This document shows positions 1 to 5,159 of a stretch of DNA of 5,159 nucleotides, in pieces; within the stretch, counting starts at the first letter, position 1, and each line of letters starts with the position of its first letter. The stretch spans positions 1 to 5,159 of the forward strand of contig JASIJN010000280.1 in assembly GCA_030050125.1 (NCBI GenBank). Direction: 5' to 3'. The translations under genes were made by a program, and so were the position numbers. This DNA comes from Streptosporangiaceae bacterium (GTDB lineage Bacteria; Actinomycetota; Actinomycetes; Streptosporangiales; Streptosporangiaceae). The notes beneath the pieces are model-generated. The model saw nothing but the letters and a program-made list of their open reading frames with translations, did not search any database and had not been told where the DNA came from.

Positions 1-19
1 GTTTCGGCGCTGCGCGCGG

Positions 20-523
20 TCAGCTGAGCCGCGCCGGCCCGTAGACCGCCGCGCCGGTGGCCCGGGCCGCCAGCGCGGCCCGCACTCGGCGGACGCCGAA
101 GGGCGCCAGGTAGCCATCCACCTCGTCCGGCTCGGTGAACCGGAACTCGTCGAGTTCCTCCGCCTGCAGCACGATCCCGCTGCCGTCGGCGATCGTCCCG
201 CCGTCGAAGACGAAGTGCATGATCGGGCGGGCCGGCTCGGCATAGGGCTGCGACCAGTCGATGGCCAGCAGGGCGCCGATCGGCAACGGCAGGCCGAGTT
301 CCTCGGCCACCTCCCGGGCACAGCCGACGTGCGGCGGCTCGCCGTGCTCGCAGATGCCGCCCGGCAGCGTCCAGTGGTCCCGGTAGTTGGGTTTGACCAG
401 CAATATCAGCCCGGCCGGGTCGGTGATCAGCGCGCCGGCCGCCAGGACGACGCCCGGCAGCTGCGCGAACCAGGTGTCGTGGTCGATGAAGCCCTGTCCG
501 GGGCCCGGCGGGCTCGCAGGCAT
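20..523 (-). CDS. Nudix hydrolase (167 aa), coupled to hisS
   Basis: Nudix enzymes cleave nucleoside diphosphates linked to another group X, using a divalent metal held by the Nudix box. The box here is a perfect G-x5-E-x7-REVAEELGL at residues 56-78, with metal-binding glutamates at about 71, 74 and 75, preceded by VLLAAG-like beta-strand sequence and the stretch KPNYRDHWTLPGG (44-56). The length is normal for a single-domain cytoplasmic Nudix protein, with no signal peptide or membrane segment. The start is ATG at 523: it shares its A with the hisS stop (TGATG on the minus strand) and has a GGGGAG Shine-Dalgarno 8 bases upstream (532-537). The frame stays open another 56 codons upstream, but that part is Arg-rich sequence antisense-like in composition and lies within hisS. 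The substrate cannot be read from the sequence; oxidised nucleotide, nucleotide sugar or a dinucleotide are all possible. Family call sure, function open. Confidence 0.93.
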   Translation of the reverse strand: MPASPPGPGQGFIDHDTWFAQLPGVVLAAGALITDPAGLILLVKPNYRDHWTLPGGICEHGEPPHVGCAREVAEELGLPLPIGALLAIDWSQPYAEPARPIMHFVFDGGTIADGSGIVLQAEELDEFRFTEPDEVDGYLAPFGVRRVRAALAARATGAAVYGPARLS

Positions 524-537
524 CACCGGCGCTCCCC
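521..537 (-). promoter_or_regulatory. hisS stop / Nudix start overlap with Shine-Dalgarno
   Basis: On the minus strand GGGGAG (537-532) lies 8 bases before the ATG (523-521), and the TGA of hisS (525-523) overlaps that ATG by one base. This arrangement is typical of translational coupling: ribosomes ending hisS can restart on the Nudix gene. It fixes the Nudix start better than any longer reading frame and implies one mRNA for both genes. Confidence 0.8.
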
Positions 538-1857
538 GTGGCCCGCCAGGCGGGAGAGGTAGCCGCCGAGGTCGCCGGCGGGCACGGCGGCCTGCTCGCC
601 GCTGTCCATGTCGCGCACGGTGACCGTGCCCGCGTCGTCCTCGGCGCTGCCGTAGATCAGGCACCAGCGCGCTCCCTGGTCGCTGGCCCACCTGAGCTGC
701 CTGCCGAGCTTGCCAGACGAGCCGAGGTACACGCTGGCCCGCAGGCCCGCGGCCCGGGCGGCCGCCGCCAGGCCGAAGGACTGCCCGGCATACTCCTGCG
801 CCATGACCGTGACCGCGACGTCCAGCCGGCTGGGCCGCTCGTCCCCGGCGTCGGGCAGCAGCGAGAGGATCCGCTCGATGCCGAGCGACGTTCCGGTGGC
901 GGGCACGTCCGGCCCGCCCAGCTGCTCGATCAGGTGGTCATAGCGGCCTCCCCCGCCCATCGAGCCCGCCACTGCGGGAGCGGTCAGCTCCCAGATCGGC
1001 CCGGTGTAGTAGCTCAGGCCGCGCACCAGGCGGGGGGTGAACGCGATCCGCCCCGGCGGCAGCTGCGGGGCCACCAGGGACAGCACCCGGTCGACCTCGT
1101 CGAGGCCGGCGCTGCCCTCGTCGCTCTTCTTGAGCGCCTCCCTGATCCGCTCGGCCGCGTCGGGCGCGGTCATCGCGTCCACGACATCGGCCGCCTTGGC
1201 CGGGTCGAGCCCGCGCTGCCCGAGCTCCGCGGTGACCGCGTCAGGCCGGAGCTTGTCCAGCTTGTCCAGGGTGATCAGGACCCCGGGGCCGAGGTCGGCC
1301 GGCACGCCGAACGCGTCGAGCAGCCCGGCCAGCACCCGGCGCGAGTTGAGCTCGACCCGGAACTCGCCGATGCCGAGGGCGGCCAGCGCGTCGTGGTGGG
1401 CGCAGAGCACCTCCGCGTCCGCCAGCGGCGAGGCCGAGCCAAGGGTGTCCAGATCGCACTGCACGAACTCGCGGTAGCGGTCCTTGCCCGGCCGCTCCGC
1501 CCGCCAGACGGGGCCGAGCGCATAGCGCTTGTACGGCGACGGCAGGCGGCTGCCGTACGCCGCGGCCGCCCGGGCCAGCGGCACGGTGTGGTCGTAACGC
1601 AGCGCCAGGTCCGCCTCGCCCGATGCCTCGTGCTCCCCGCGCCGGAGGATCTTGAAGACCAGCTTGTCGCCATCGTCGCCGTACTTGCCCAGCAGCACGT
1701 CCAGCCGCTCGAACGCGGGAGTCTGCAGTGGCTCGAAGCCGTAGCGGGTGAACACCGAGCGGATCGCGTCGAACGCGCGCTCGCGCTTCTCGACGTCCGC
1801 GGCGAGGAAATCGCGCGTCCCCGATGGTGGGTCGAACTGCGTTGCCATGCGCCCCAT
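523..1857 (-). CDS. hisS: Histidyl-tRNA synthetase, YDxT (eukaryote/alphaproteobacteria-like) type
   Basis: Class II aminoacyl-tRNA synthetase that charges tRNA-His with histidine using ATP in the cytoplasm. Visible in order: N-terminal PSGTRDF (11-17); motif 1 region around PAFERLDVLLGKYG (47-60); LRYDHTVPLARA (86-97); motif 2 YKRYALGPVWRAERP with R119, followed by RYREFVQCDLD (127-137); an insertion region with LDKLDKL (197-203); the histidine loop RGLSYYTG (279-286); motif 3 GGGGRYD (301-307) and SLGIERI with R329; and an anticodon-binding domain (about 345-440, with GKLGRQL at 382-388). All three class II motifs and the anticodon domain are present, so this is not the HisZ regulatory paralogue. 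D89/T91 replace the E/T of the bacterial LRPEGT loop, which marks a divergent HisRS branch. The first ATG (1857) has GGAAG only one base away; a second ATG at 1848 (residue 4) has GGAAG 10 bases and GGGG 3 bases upstream and may be the true start. It heads an operon with the Nudix gene. Confidence 0.93.
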   Translation of the reverse strand: MGRMATQFDPPSGTRDFLAADVEKRERAFDAIRSVFTRYGFEPLQTPAFERLDVLLGKYGDDGDKLVFKILRRGEHEASGEADLALRYDHTVPLARAAAAYGSRLPSPYKRYALGPVWRAERPGKDRYREFVQCDLDTLGSASPLADAEVLCAHHDALAALGIGEFRVELNSRRVLAGLLDAFGVPADLGPGVLITLDKLDKLRPDAVTAELGQRGLDPAKAADVVDAMTAPDAAERIREALKKSDEGSAGLDEVDRVLSLVAPQLPPGRIAFTPRLVRGLSYYTGPIWELTAPAVAGSMGGGGRYDHLIEQLGGPDVPATGTSLGIERILSLLPDAGDERPSRLDVAVTVMAQEYAGQSFGLAAAARAAGLRASVYLGSSGKLGRQLRWASDQGARWCLIYGSAEDDAGTVTVRDMDSGEQAAVPAGDLGGYLSRLAGHGERR

Positions 1858-1868
1858 GCTTCCATGGG
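1853..1868. repeat. 6-bp inverted repeat across hisS start and lipA -35 region
   Basis: CCCATG (1853-1858), loop CTTC, CATGGG (1863-1868) is a perfect inverted repeat. In a hisS transcript it would fold the GGAAG Shine-Dalgarno and the first ATG (1857-1855) into a stem. As DNA it is centred about 32 bases before the predicted lipA transcription start, where a repressor could sit. Either role, or chance, is possible; the repeat itself is plain. Confidence 0.5.
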
Positions 1869-1880
1869 CCCGGCCGGACG

Positions 1881-1895
1881 TAGTCTGGGGACGTG
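1881..1895 (+). promoter_or_regulatory. lipA -10 element and leaderless start
   Basis: TAGTCT (1881-1886) fits the actinobacterial TAnnnT -10 consensus. The GTG start of lipA begins 6 bases after it, at the position expected for the first transcribed base, so the mRNA is probably leaderless. The TAG of this same box is also an in-frame stop, so no start further upstream is possible. No good -35 hexamer is seen at 16-19 bases upstream (GCTTCC at 1858-1863 is the best placed). Confidence 0.55.
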
Positions 1896-2948
1896 GTACT
1901 CGCCCCCGAAGGACGCCGGATGCTGCGGCTCGAGGCGCGCAATAGCCAGACGCCGATCGAGCGCAAGCCTCCGTGGATCAAGACCAGGCTCCGCACCGGA
2001 CCGGAGTACACCGCGCTGAAGCAGCTTGTCCGGCGCGAGGGACTGCACACCGTGTGCGAGGAAGCCGGCTGCCCGAACATCTTCGAGTGCTGGGAAGACC
2101 GCGAGGCGACGTTCCTGATCGGCGGCGACCAGTGCACCAGGCGGTGCGATTTCTGCCAGATCGCCACCGGCAAGCCCGAGCCGCTGGACGCCGACGAGCC
2201 GCGCCGGGTGGCCGAGTCGGTCGCGGCCATGGGCCTGCGCTACGCCACGGTGACCGGCGTGGCCCGGGACGACCTGCCCGACGGCGGTGCCTGGCTGTAC
2301 GGCCAGACCTGCCGCGAGATCCATGCCGCGGTGCCGGGATGCGGTGTGGAGCTGCTGATCCCCGACTTCGACGCCGATCCCGGGCCGCTCGGGGCGGTGT
2401 TCGGCGCCCGGCCCGAGGTGCTCGCGCACAACATCGAGACCGTGCCGCGGATCTTCCGGCGGATCCGGCCTGGGTTCCGCTACGAGCGGTCCCTCGACGT
2501 GCTCACCCGGGCCCGCGAGGCGGGCCTGATCACGAAGTCGAACCTGATCCTGGGCATGGGCGAGGAACGCGGCGAGATCAGCCAGGCCATGGCCGACCTG
2601 CGCGCGGCCGGCTGTGACCTGCTCACGATCACCCAGTACCTGCGTCCGTCGGTGCGCCATCACCCGATCGAGCGCTGGGTGCCGCCGGAGGAGTTCCAGG
2701 AGATCGGCGAGGAGGCCCTGGAGCTGGGGTTCGCCGGGGTGATGTCCGGGCCGCTGGTGCGCTCGTCCTACCGGGCCGGGCGGCTGTACCGCCAGGCGCT
2801 CGGCCGCCATGACGTCGCGGCCAGGCCGGCCGCGACGGCCGGCGAAGCCGGCCATGCAGGGGGACGGGGCGGTGGGCGGGGGCATTCGGGCGGGTGTGGG
2901 GGGGTCGGCGCCCCGACGACAAGCACAGTATCCTCACCAGCATGGTGA
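1893..2948 (+). CDS. lipA: Lipoyl synthase with unusual C-terminal tail
   Basis: Radical SAM enzyme that inserts two sulfur atoms into protein-bound octanoyl groups, making the lipoyl cofactor of 2-oxoacid dehydrogenases and the glycine cleavage system. It carries both iron-sulfur cluster motifs: auxiliary cluster C-x4-C-x5-C at C55, C60, C66, and radical SAM C-x3-C-x2-C at C81, C85, C88. The C-terminal R290-SSY motif, whose serine ligates the auxiliary cluster, is intact. The GTG start gives [14 protein letters not shown], aligning with the VAPDGRKMLRLE start I remember from Streptomyces and SVAAEGRRLLRLE from Mycobacterium; an ATG at 1920 with GAAGGA 6 bases upstream is a second possible start. 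The protein is 351 residues against about 310-320 in relatives: after [12 protein letters not shown] a Gly/Ala-rich tail of about 47 residues follows, lying over hairpins and G-runs and probably not functional. lipB is not adjacent, unlike in relatives. Confidence 0.96.
   Translation: MVLAPEGRRMLRLEARNSQTPIERKPPWIKTRLRTGPEYTALKQLVRREGLHTVCEEAGCPNIFECWEDREATFLIGGDQCTRRCDFCQIATGKPEPLDADEPRRVAESVAAMGLRYATVTGVARDDLPDGGAWLYGQTCREIHAAVPGCGVELLIPDFDADPGPLGAVFGARPEVLAHNIETVPRIFRRIRPGFRYERSLDVLTRAREAGLITKSNLILGMGEERGEISQAMADLRAAGCDLLTITQYLRPSVRHHPIERWVPPEEFQEIGEEALELGFAGVMSGPLVRSSYRAGRLYRQALGRHDVAARPAATAGEAGHAGGRGGGRGHSGGCGGVGAPTTSTVSSPAW
2813..2837. repeat. 10-bp perfect stem-loop inside the lipA 3' tail
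   Basis: CGTCGCGGCC (2813-2822), loop AGGCC, GGCCGCGACG (2828-2837) is a perfect 10-bp stem with a 5-base loop. It begins just after the last codons of lipA that match the family. There is no T-run after it, so it is not a classic intrinsic terminator, but actinobacterial terminators often lack one. It could end or attenuate lipA transcription or protect its 3' end. Confidence 0.6.
2837..2853. repeat. 7-bp stem-loop with GAA triloop
   Basis: GGCCGGC (2837-2843), GAA, GCCGGCC (2847-2853) directly follows the 10-bp stem, sharing base 2837. Its tip reads GCGAAGC, the DNA sequence known to form an unusually stable mini-hairpin. Together the two stems make a tandem hairpin structure at the end of the conserved part of lipA. 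Confidence 0.55.
2859..2904 (+). other. Two overlapping G-quadruplex motifs
   Basis: Seven runs of three or more G lie at 2859-2863, 2866-2869, 2874-2876, 2878-2882, 2888-2890, 2892-2894 and 2898-2904. The first four (gaps 2, 4 and 1) and the last four (gaps 5, 1 and 3) each fit the G3+N1-7 pattern. They are on the non-template strand, so both the DNA and the lipA mRNA could fold. They encode the [15 protein letters not shown] part of the lipA tail. Confidence 0.55.
2929..2944 (+). promoter_or_regulatory. DUF4191 -10 element and leaderless start
   Basis: TATCCT (2929-2934) fits TAnnnT and ends 7 bases before the ATG at 2942, so transcription should begin at or next to the start codon. There is no Shine-Dalgarno sequence in the 15 bases before this ATG, which agrees with a leaderless mRNA. 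No clear -35 hexamer is seen. The gene could also be read through from lipA. Confidence 0.5.
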
Positions 2949-3658
2949 ACAAGCCGCCCGGCGCGACCTCGAAGAAGGCCTCGGCCGATGCGGCGACCCC
3001 CGGCCGCATCAAGCAGATCGGCATGGTCGCGGGGATCGTCCGCAAGACCAACCCCAAGGCGTTGCCGATCGTCTTCGGCACGGCCATCGGGATCATCGCG
3101 ATCGCCGTGGTCATCGGCATCTTCACCGGGCTGGTGGCCGTGCTGGCCCCGTTCGGGGTGCTGATCGGGGTGGCGGCGGCGATGATCCTGTTCGGCCGGT
3201 TCGCGCAGTCCGCGCAGTATGCGACGATCGCCGGGCAGCCCGGGGCCGCCGCGGCGATCCTGCAGAGCATGCGCGGCAACTGGACGGTGACGCCGGCCAT
3301 CGCGGCGAACCGGAACATGGACGTGGTGCACCGGACGGTCGGCAGGCCCGGCGTGATCCTGGTTGGCGAGGGCTCGCCGAATCGGCTGCCGAGCCTGCTC
3401 GCGGCGGAGAAGAAGCGGGTCTCCCGGGTCGCCTACGACGTGCCGATCTACGACATCCAGGTCGGCGACGAGGAGGGGCAGATCCCGATCCGGCGGCTGC
3501 AGCGGCACATCATGAAGCTCCCCCGCAACCTCAAGGGCCCGGCGGTCGCCGACCTGAACTACCGGCTGAAGGCGCTGCCGCAGTCGCTGCAGATGCCCAA
3601 AGGCCCGGTGCCGAGGAACGCCCGGATGCCGCGGGCGCCGCGCCCGAAGTTCCGCTGA
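2942..3658 (+). CDS. DUF4191 domain integral membrane protein (238 aa)
   Basis: A conserved actinobacterial membrane protein of unknown role, found between lipA and glnA in Streptomyces and mycobacteria (the Rv2219 position in M. tuberculosis). A basic N-terminus (1-40) is followed by two membrane segments (about 41-62 and 64-84) joined by a very short turn, then a cytoplasmic-type domain (about 90-238). Family features seen are [24 protein letters not shown] (84-107), the [17 protein letters not shown] stretch (128-144), [12 protein letters not shown] (152-163) and a basic, Pro/Met-rich end ([17 protein letters not shown]). Start at ATG 2942 is chosen because it gives the short N-terminus of relatives; a GTG at 2894 in frame would add only G-run-coded sequence. 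The frame overlaps the end of the lipA frame by 7 bases. It ends 16 bases from the convergent RDD gene, and no hairpin terminator fits in that gap. No enzymatic motif is visible, so I give no function. Confidence 0.92.
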   Translation: MVNKPPGATSKKASADAATPGRIKQIGMVAGIVRKTNPKALPIVFGTAIGIIAIAVVIGIFTGLVAVLAPFGVLIGVAAAMILFGRFAQSAQYATIAGQPGAAAAILQSMRGNWTVTPAIAANRNMDVVHRTVGRPGVILVGEGSPNRLPSLLAAEKKRVSRVAYDVPIYDIQVGDEEGQIPIRRLQRHIMKLPRNLKGPAVADLNYRLKALPQSLQMPKGPVPRNARMPRAPRPKFR

Positions 3659-3674
3659 CCGCCCGCCGGAGTGG

Positions 3675-4112
3675 CTAGGCGCGGACCACGGCGGTGTCGG
3701 CGGCCTTGTCGTGCAGGCCCCGCAGGTCCACGTCGAAGACCAGCGGCGGGACCACGGCGAGGAAGAGCACTGCCCGGACCAGGGACCAGACCAGACCCAC
3801 CGGCTTCCCGTCCAGCCGGATCACCCGGATGCCGAGCAGCCGCTTGCCCACGGTGAAGCCGGTCAGCGCGGTCAGCAGCCAGATCTCCACGGCGAACACC
3901 GCGATGGTCAGGTACTGGTTGTGGAACGCGGCCCAGGCGATGGCCTCGCACAGCAGCCAGTCGATCAGCAGCGCGCCCAGCCGACGGCCGACGCCGGCCA
4001 CCGACCCCGCGCCCGACTCGGGCAGCCCGAGCCGCTGTCCCGGGTAGTCGGTCTTGGTCCCAGGCGATCCCGCCGTGCCGGACAGCCATGTTCCCCACCG
4101 TCTCTCCGTCAC
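3675..4112 (-). CDS. RDD family membrane protein (145 aa)
   Basis: Small integral membrane protein of the RDD family, named for conserved Arg-Asp-Asp; some distant members have been linked to ion transport, but the role of this one is unknown. A soluble N-terminus with WLSG (9-12) and PGQRLGLPESGAGSVA (24-39) matches the form seen beside glnA in Streptomyces. Membrane segments lie at about 45-63, 66-86 and 107-126. The RDD residues are R43/R44 in GRRLGALLIDWLL, D51 in the same stretch, and D135 in RGLHDKAADT. The GTG at 4112 is chosen because it gives the family N-terminus (MTERRWGTWLSG) and a -10 box sits 7 bases before it. The frame is open further upstream, but that part crosses the glnA promoter and the glnA gene and is spurious. 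It is convergent with the DUF4191 gene and divergent from glnA. Confidence 0.87.
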   Translation of the reverse strand: MTERRWGTWLSGTAGSPGTKTDYPGQRLGLPESGAGSVAGVGRRLGALLIDWLLCEAIAWAAFHNQYLTIAVFAVEIWLLTALTGFTVGKRLLGIRVIRLDGKPVGLVWSLVRAVLFLAVVPPLVFDVDLRGLHDKAADTAVVRA

Positions 4113-4119
4113 AAGACAT

Positions 4120-4150
4120 AAGGTACCGTCCTGCGGCCGGGCCCGGTCAT
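4120..4150 (-). promoter_or_regulatory. RDD gene promoter, leaderless
   Basis: On the minus strand TACCTT (4125-4120) is a TAnnnT -10 box ending 7 bases before the GTG start at 4112. ATGACC (4150-4145) is a fair -35 match (TTGAC-like) with a 19-base spacer. No Shine-Dalgarno sequence precedes the GTG at a usable distance. The mRNA is therefore probably leaderless. Confidence 0.5.
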
Positions 4151-4166
4151 CCGCCCGGCGGCGTCC

Positions 4167-4204
4167 GTAACGTGCGCGAAACATCGGGGATACGGGTCGG
4201 AAAT
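4167..4204 (+). promoter_or_regulatory. GlnR-type nitrogen control site
   Basis: Four 5-base elements occur with exact 6-base spacing: GTAAC (4167-4171), GAAAC (4178-4182), GATAC (4189-4193) and GAAAT (4200-4204). This is the gTnAc-n6-GaAAc doubled layout known for GlnR, the OmpR-type nitrogen regulator of actinobacteria. The first pair is perfect; the second has one mismatch in each element. It is centred about 42 bases before the expected glnA transcription start, suitable for activation under nitrogen limitation. It also lies about 55-90 bases upstream of the RDD start and could act on both genes. Confidence 0.8.
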
Positions 4205-4214
4205 CGCGACCGCC

Positions 4215-4220
4215 TAACGT
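4215..4220 (+). promoter_or_regulatory. glnA -10 element
   Basis: TAACGT fits TAnnnT and lies 10 bases after the GlnR-type site. The -35 region is poor (TACGGG or ACGGGT at 17-18 bases spacing) and falls within the last GlnR elements, as expected for a promoter that depends on an activator. The predicted start near 4227 gives a leader of about 58 bases. Confidence 0.5.
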
Positions 4221-4227
4221 GCGAGCA

Positions 4228-4245
4228 GCGCCCGAAAGCGGGCGC
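4228..4245 (+). other. glnA leader hairpin 1
   Basis: GCGCCCG (4228-4234), loop AAAG, CGGGCGC (4239-4245): a perfect 7-bp G/C stem at the expected 5' end of the glnA mRNA. A 5' terminal stem can stabilise a transcript. It shares bases 4244-4245 with the second hairpin, so both cannot form fully at once. Confidence 0.5.
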
Positions 4246-4264
4246 GCCGACCTGTCAGCGGCGC
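4244..4264 (+). other. glnA leader hairpin 2
   Basis: GCGCCG (4244-4249), a 9-base loop, CGGCGC (4259-4264): a perfect 6-bp stem whose right arm runs into the first AAAGGG unit ahead of glnA. It competes with hairpin 1 for 4244-4245 and could affect ribosome access. Confidence 0.4.
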
Positions 4265-4280
4265 AAAGGGGCAAAGGGAG
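4263..4280 (+). promoter_or_regulatory. Tandem SD-like octamer before glnA
   Basis: GCAAAGGG occurs twice in direct contact (4263-4270 and 4271-4278). The second copy continues into AAAGGGAG, whose GGGAG ends 4 bases before the ATG at 4285 and is the working Shine-Dalgarno sequence. The first copy is about 14 bases from the ATG, too far for normal initiation, but could act as a standby ribosome site. Confidence 0.65.
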
Positions 4281-4284
4281 AGCG

Positions 4285-5159
<875 letters not shown>

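Noticed and set aside
1..19. Possible start of another gene left of the Nudix gene
   Set aside because: Nineteen bases without a start codon or recognisable coding sequence; nothing can be supported.
523..1857. HisZ, the regulatory subunit of ATP phosphoribosyltransferase, instead of HisRS
   Set aside because: HisZ lacks the anticodon-binding domain, while this protein has it, along with the histidine loop and intact motifs 2 and 3.
538..2019. A 493-codon open frame on the plus strand opposite hisS
   Set aside because: It is a mirror of hisS in very GC-rich DNA: Arg/Gly/Ala/Val-rich, with no recognisable domain, and lies fully antisense to a gene with all HisRS motifs.
1275..2885. A 536-codon open frame on the minus strand across lipA and hisS
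   Set aside because: It crosses two genuine genes out of frame and shows only low-complexity Arg/Pro/Gly sequence; antisense shadow.
3656..3677. Shared terminator between the convergent DUF4191 and RDD genes
   Set aside because: Only 16 bases separate the stops and I find no stem-loop or T-run there.
2809..3678. A 289-codon plus-strand frame overlapping DUF4191
   Set aside because: The +1 alternative frame of DUF4191, rich in Arg and Gly with no domain; the other frame matches the known family along its whole length.
3559..4119. A longer start for the RDD gene at the ATG at 4119
   Set aside because: That ATG is in a different frame from the RDD domain; the GTG at 4112 is in frame and gives the family N-terminus.
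4228..4284. Glutamine riboswitch or leader peptide ahead of glnA
   Set aside because: The leader is only about 58 bases, has no ATG or GTG small frame, and shows none of the conserved parts of known glutamine-sensing RNAs that I can recall.

Overview
The window looks like a core chromosomal segment of a high-GC Gram-positive bacterium (Actinomycetia). Nearly every third codon position is G or C. The protein sequences are closest to what I remember of Streptomyces, Mycobacterium and Streptosporangiales-type families, and the order lipA - DUF4191 - RDD - glnA is the arrangement I know from Mycobacterium tuberculosis and Streptomyces. I see no phage, insertion sequence, CRISPR, tRNA or rRNA.

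Left part (1-1857, minus strand): a two-gene unit reading leftward. A histidyl-tRNA synthetase comes first and overlaps by one base (TGATG) with a Nudix hydrolase. The synthetase is the 'YDxT' (eukaryote/alphaproteobacteria-like) type rather than the 'LRPEGT' type that I recall as the usual actinobacterial housekeeping enzyme, so it may be a second or transferred copy. Bases 1-19 are downstream of the Nudix stop and hold nothing I can name.

Middle part (1881-3658, plus strand): lipoyl synthase (lipA), then a DUF4191 membrane protein. The two reading frames overlap by 7 bases, but lipA carries an unusual Gly/Ala-rich tail of about 47 residues. The DNA under that tail is a cluster of two perfect hairpins, two overlapping G-quadruplex motifs and a promoter-like element, so it looks like intergenic DNA that has been read through. 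lipB, the usual upstream neighbour of lipA in this group, is not there; hisS stands in its place on the opposite strand.

Right part (3675-5159): a small RDD membrane protein (minus strand) and the first 291 codons of glnA, a type I glutamine synthetase (plus strand, cut by the window edge). They diverge from a 172-bp region holding a four-element GlnR-type nitrogen-control site (4167-4204), a -10 box for glnA, two competing leader hairpins and a tandemly repeated Shine-Dalgarno-like octamer.

A recurring theme is leaderless expression. lipA, the DUF4191 gene and the RDD gene each have a TAnnnT -10 box ending 6-7 bases before the start codon, with no usable Shine-Dalgarno sequence for that start. 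The Nudix gene and glnA have clear Shine-Dalgarno sites. Functionally the segment joins cofactor synthesis (lipoate), ammonium assimilation (glutamine) and a tRNA-charging enzyme. I see no convincing undescribed multi-gene system; the most interesting points are the atypical HisRS-Nudix pair, the lipA tail module and the glnA control region.
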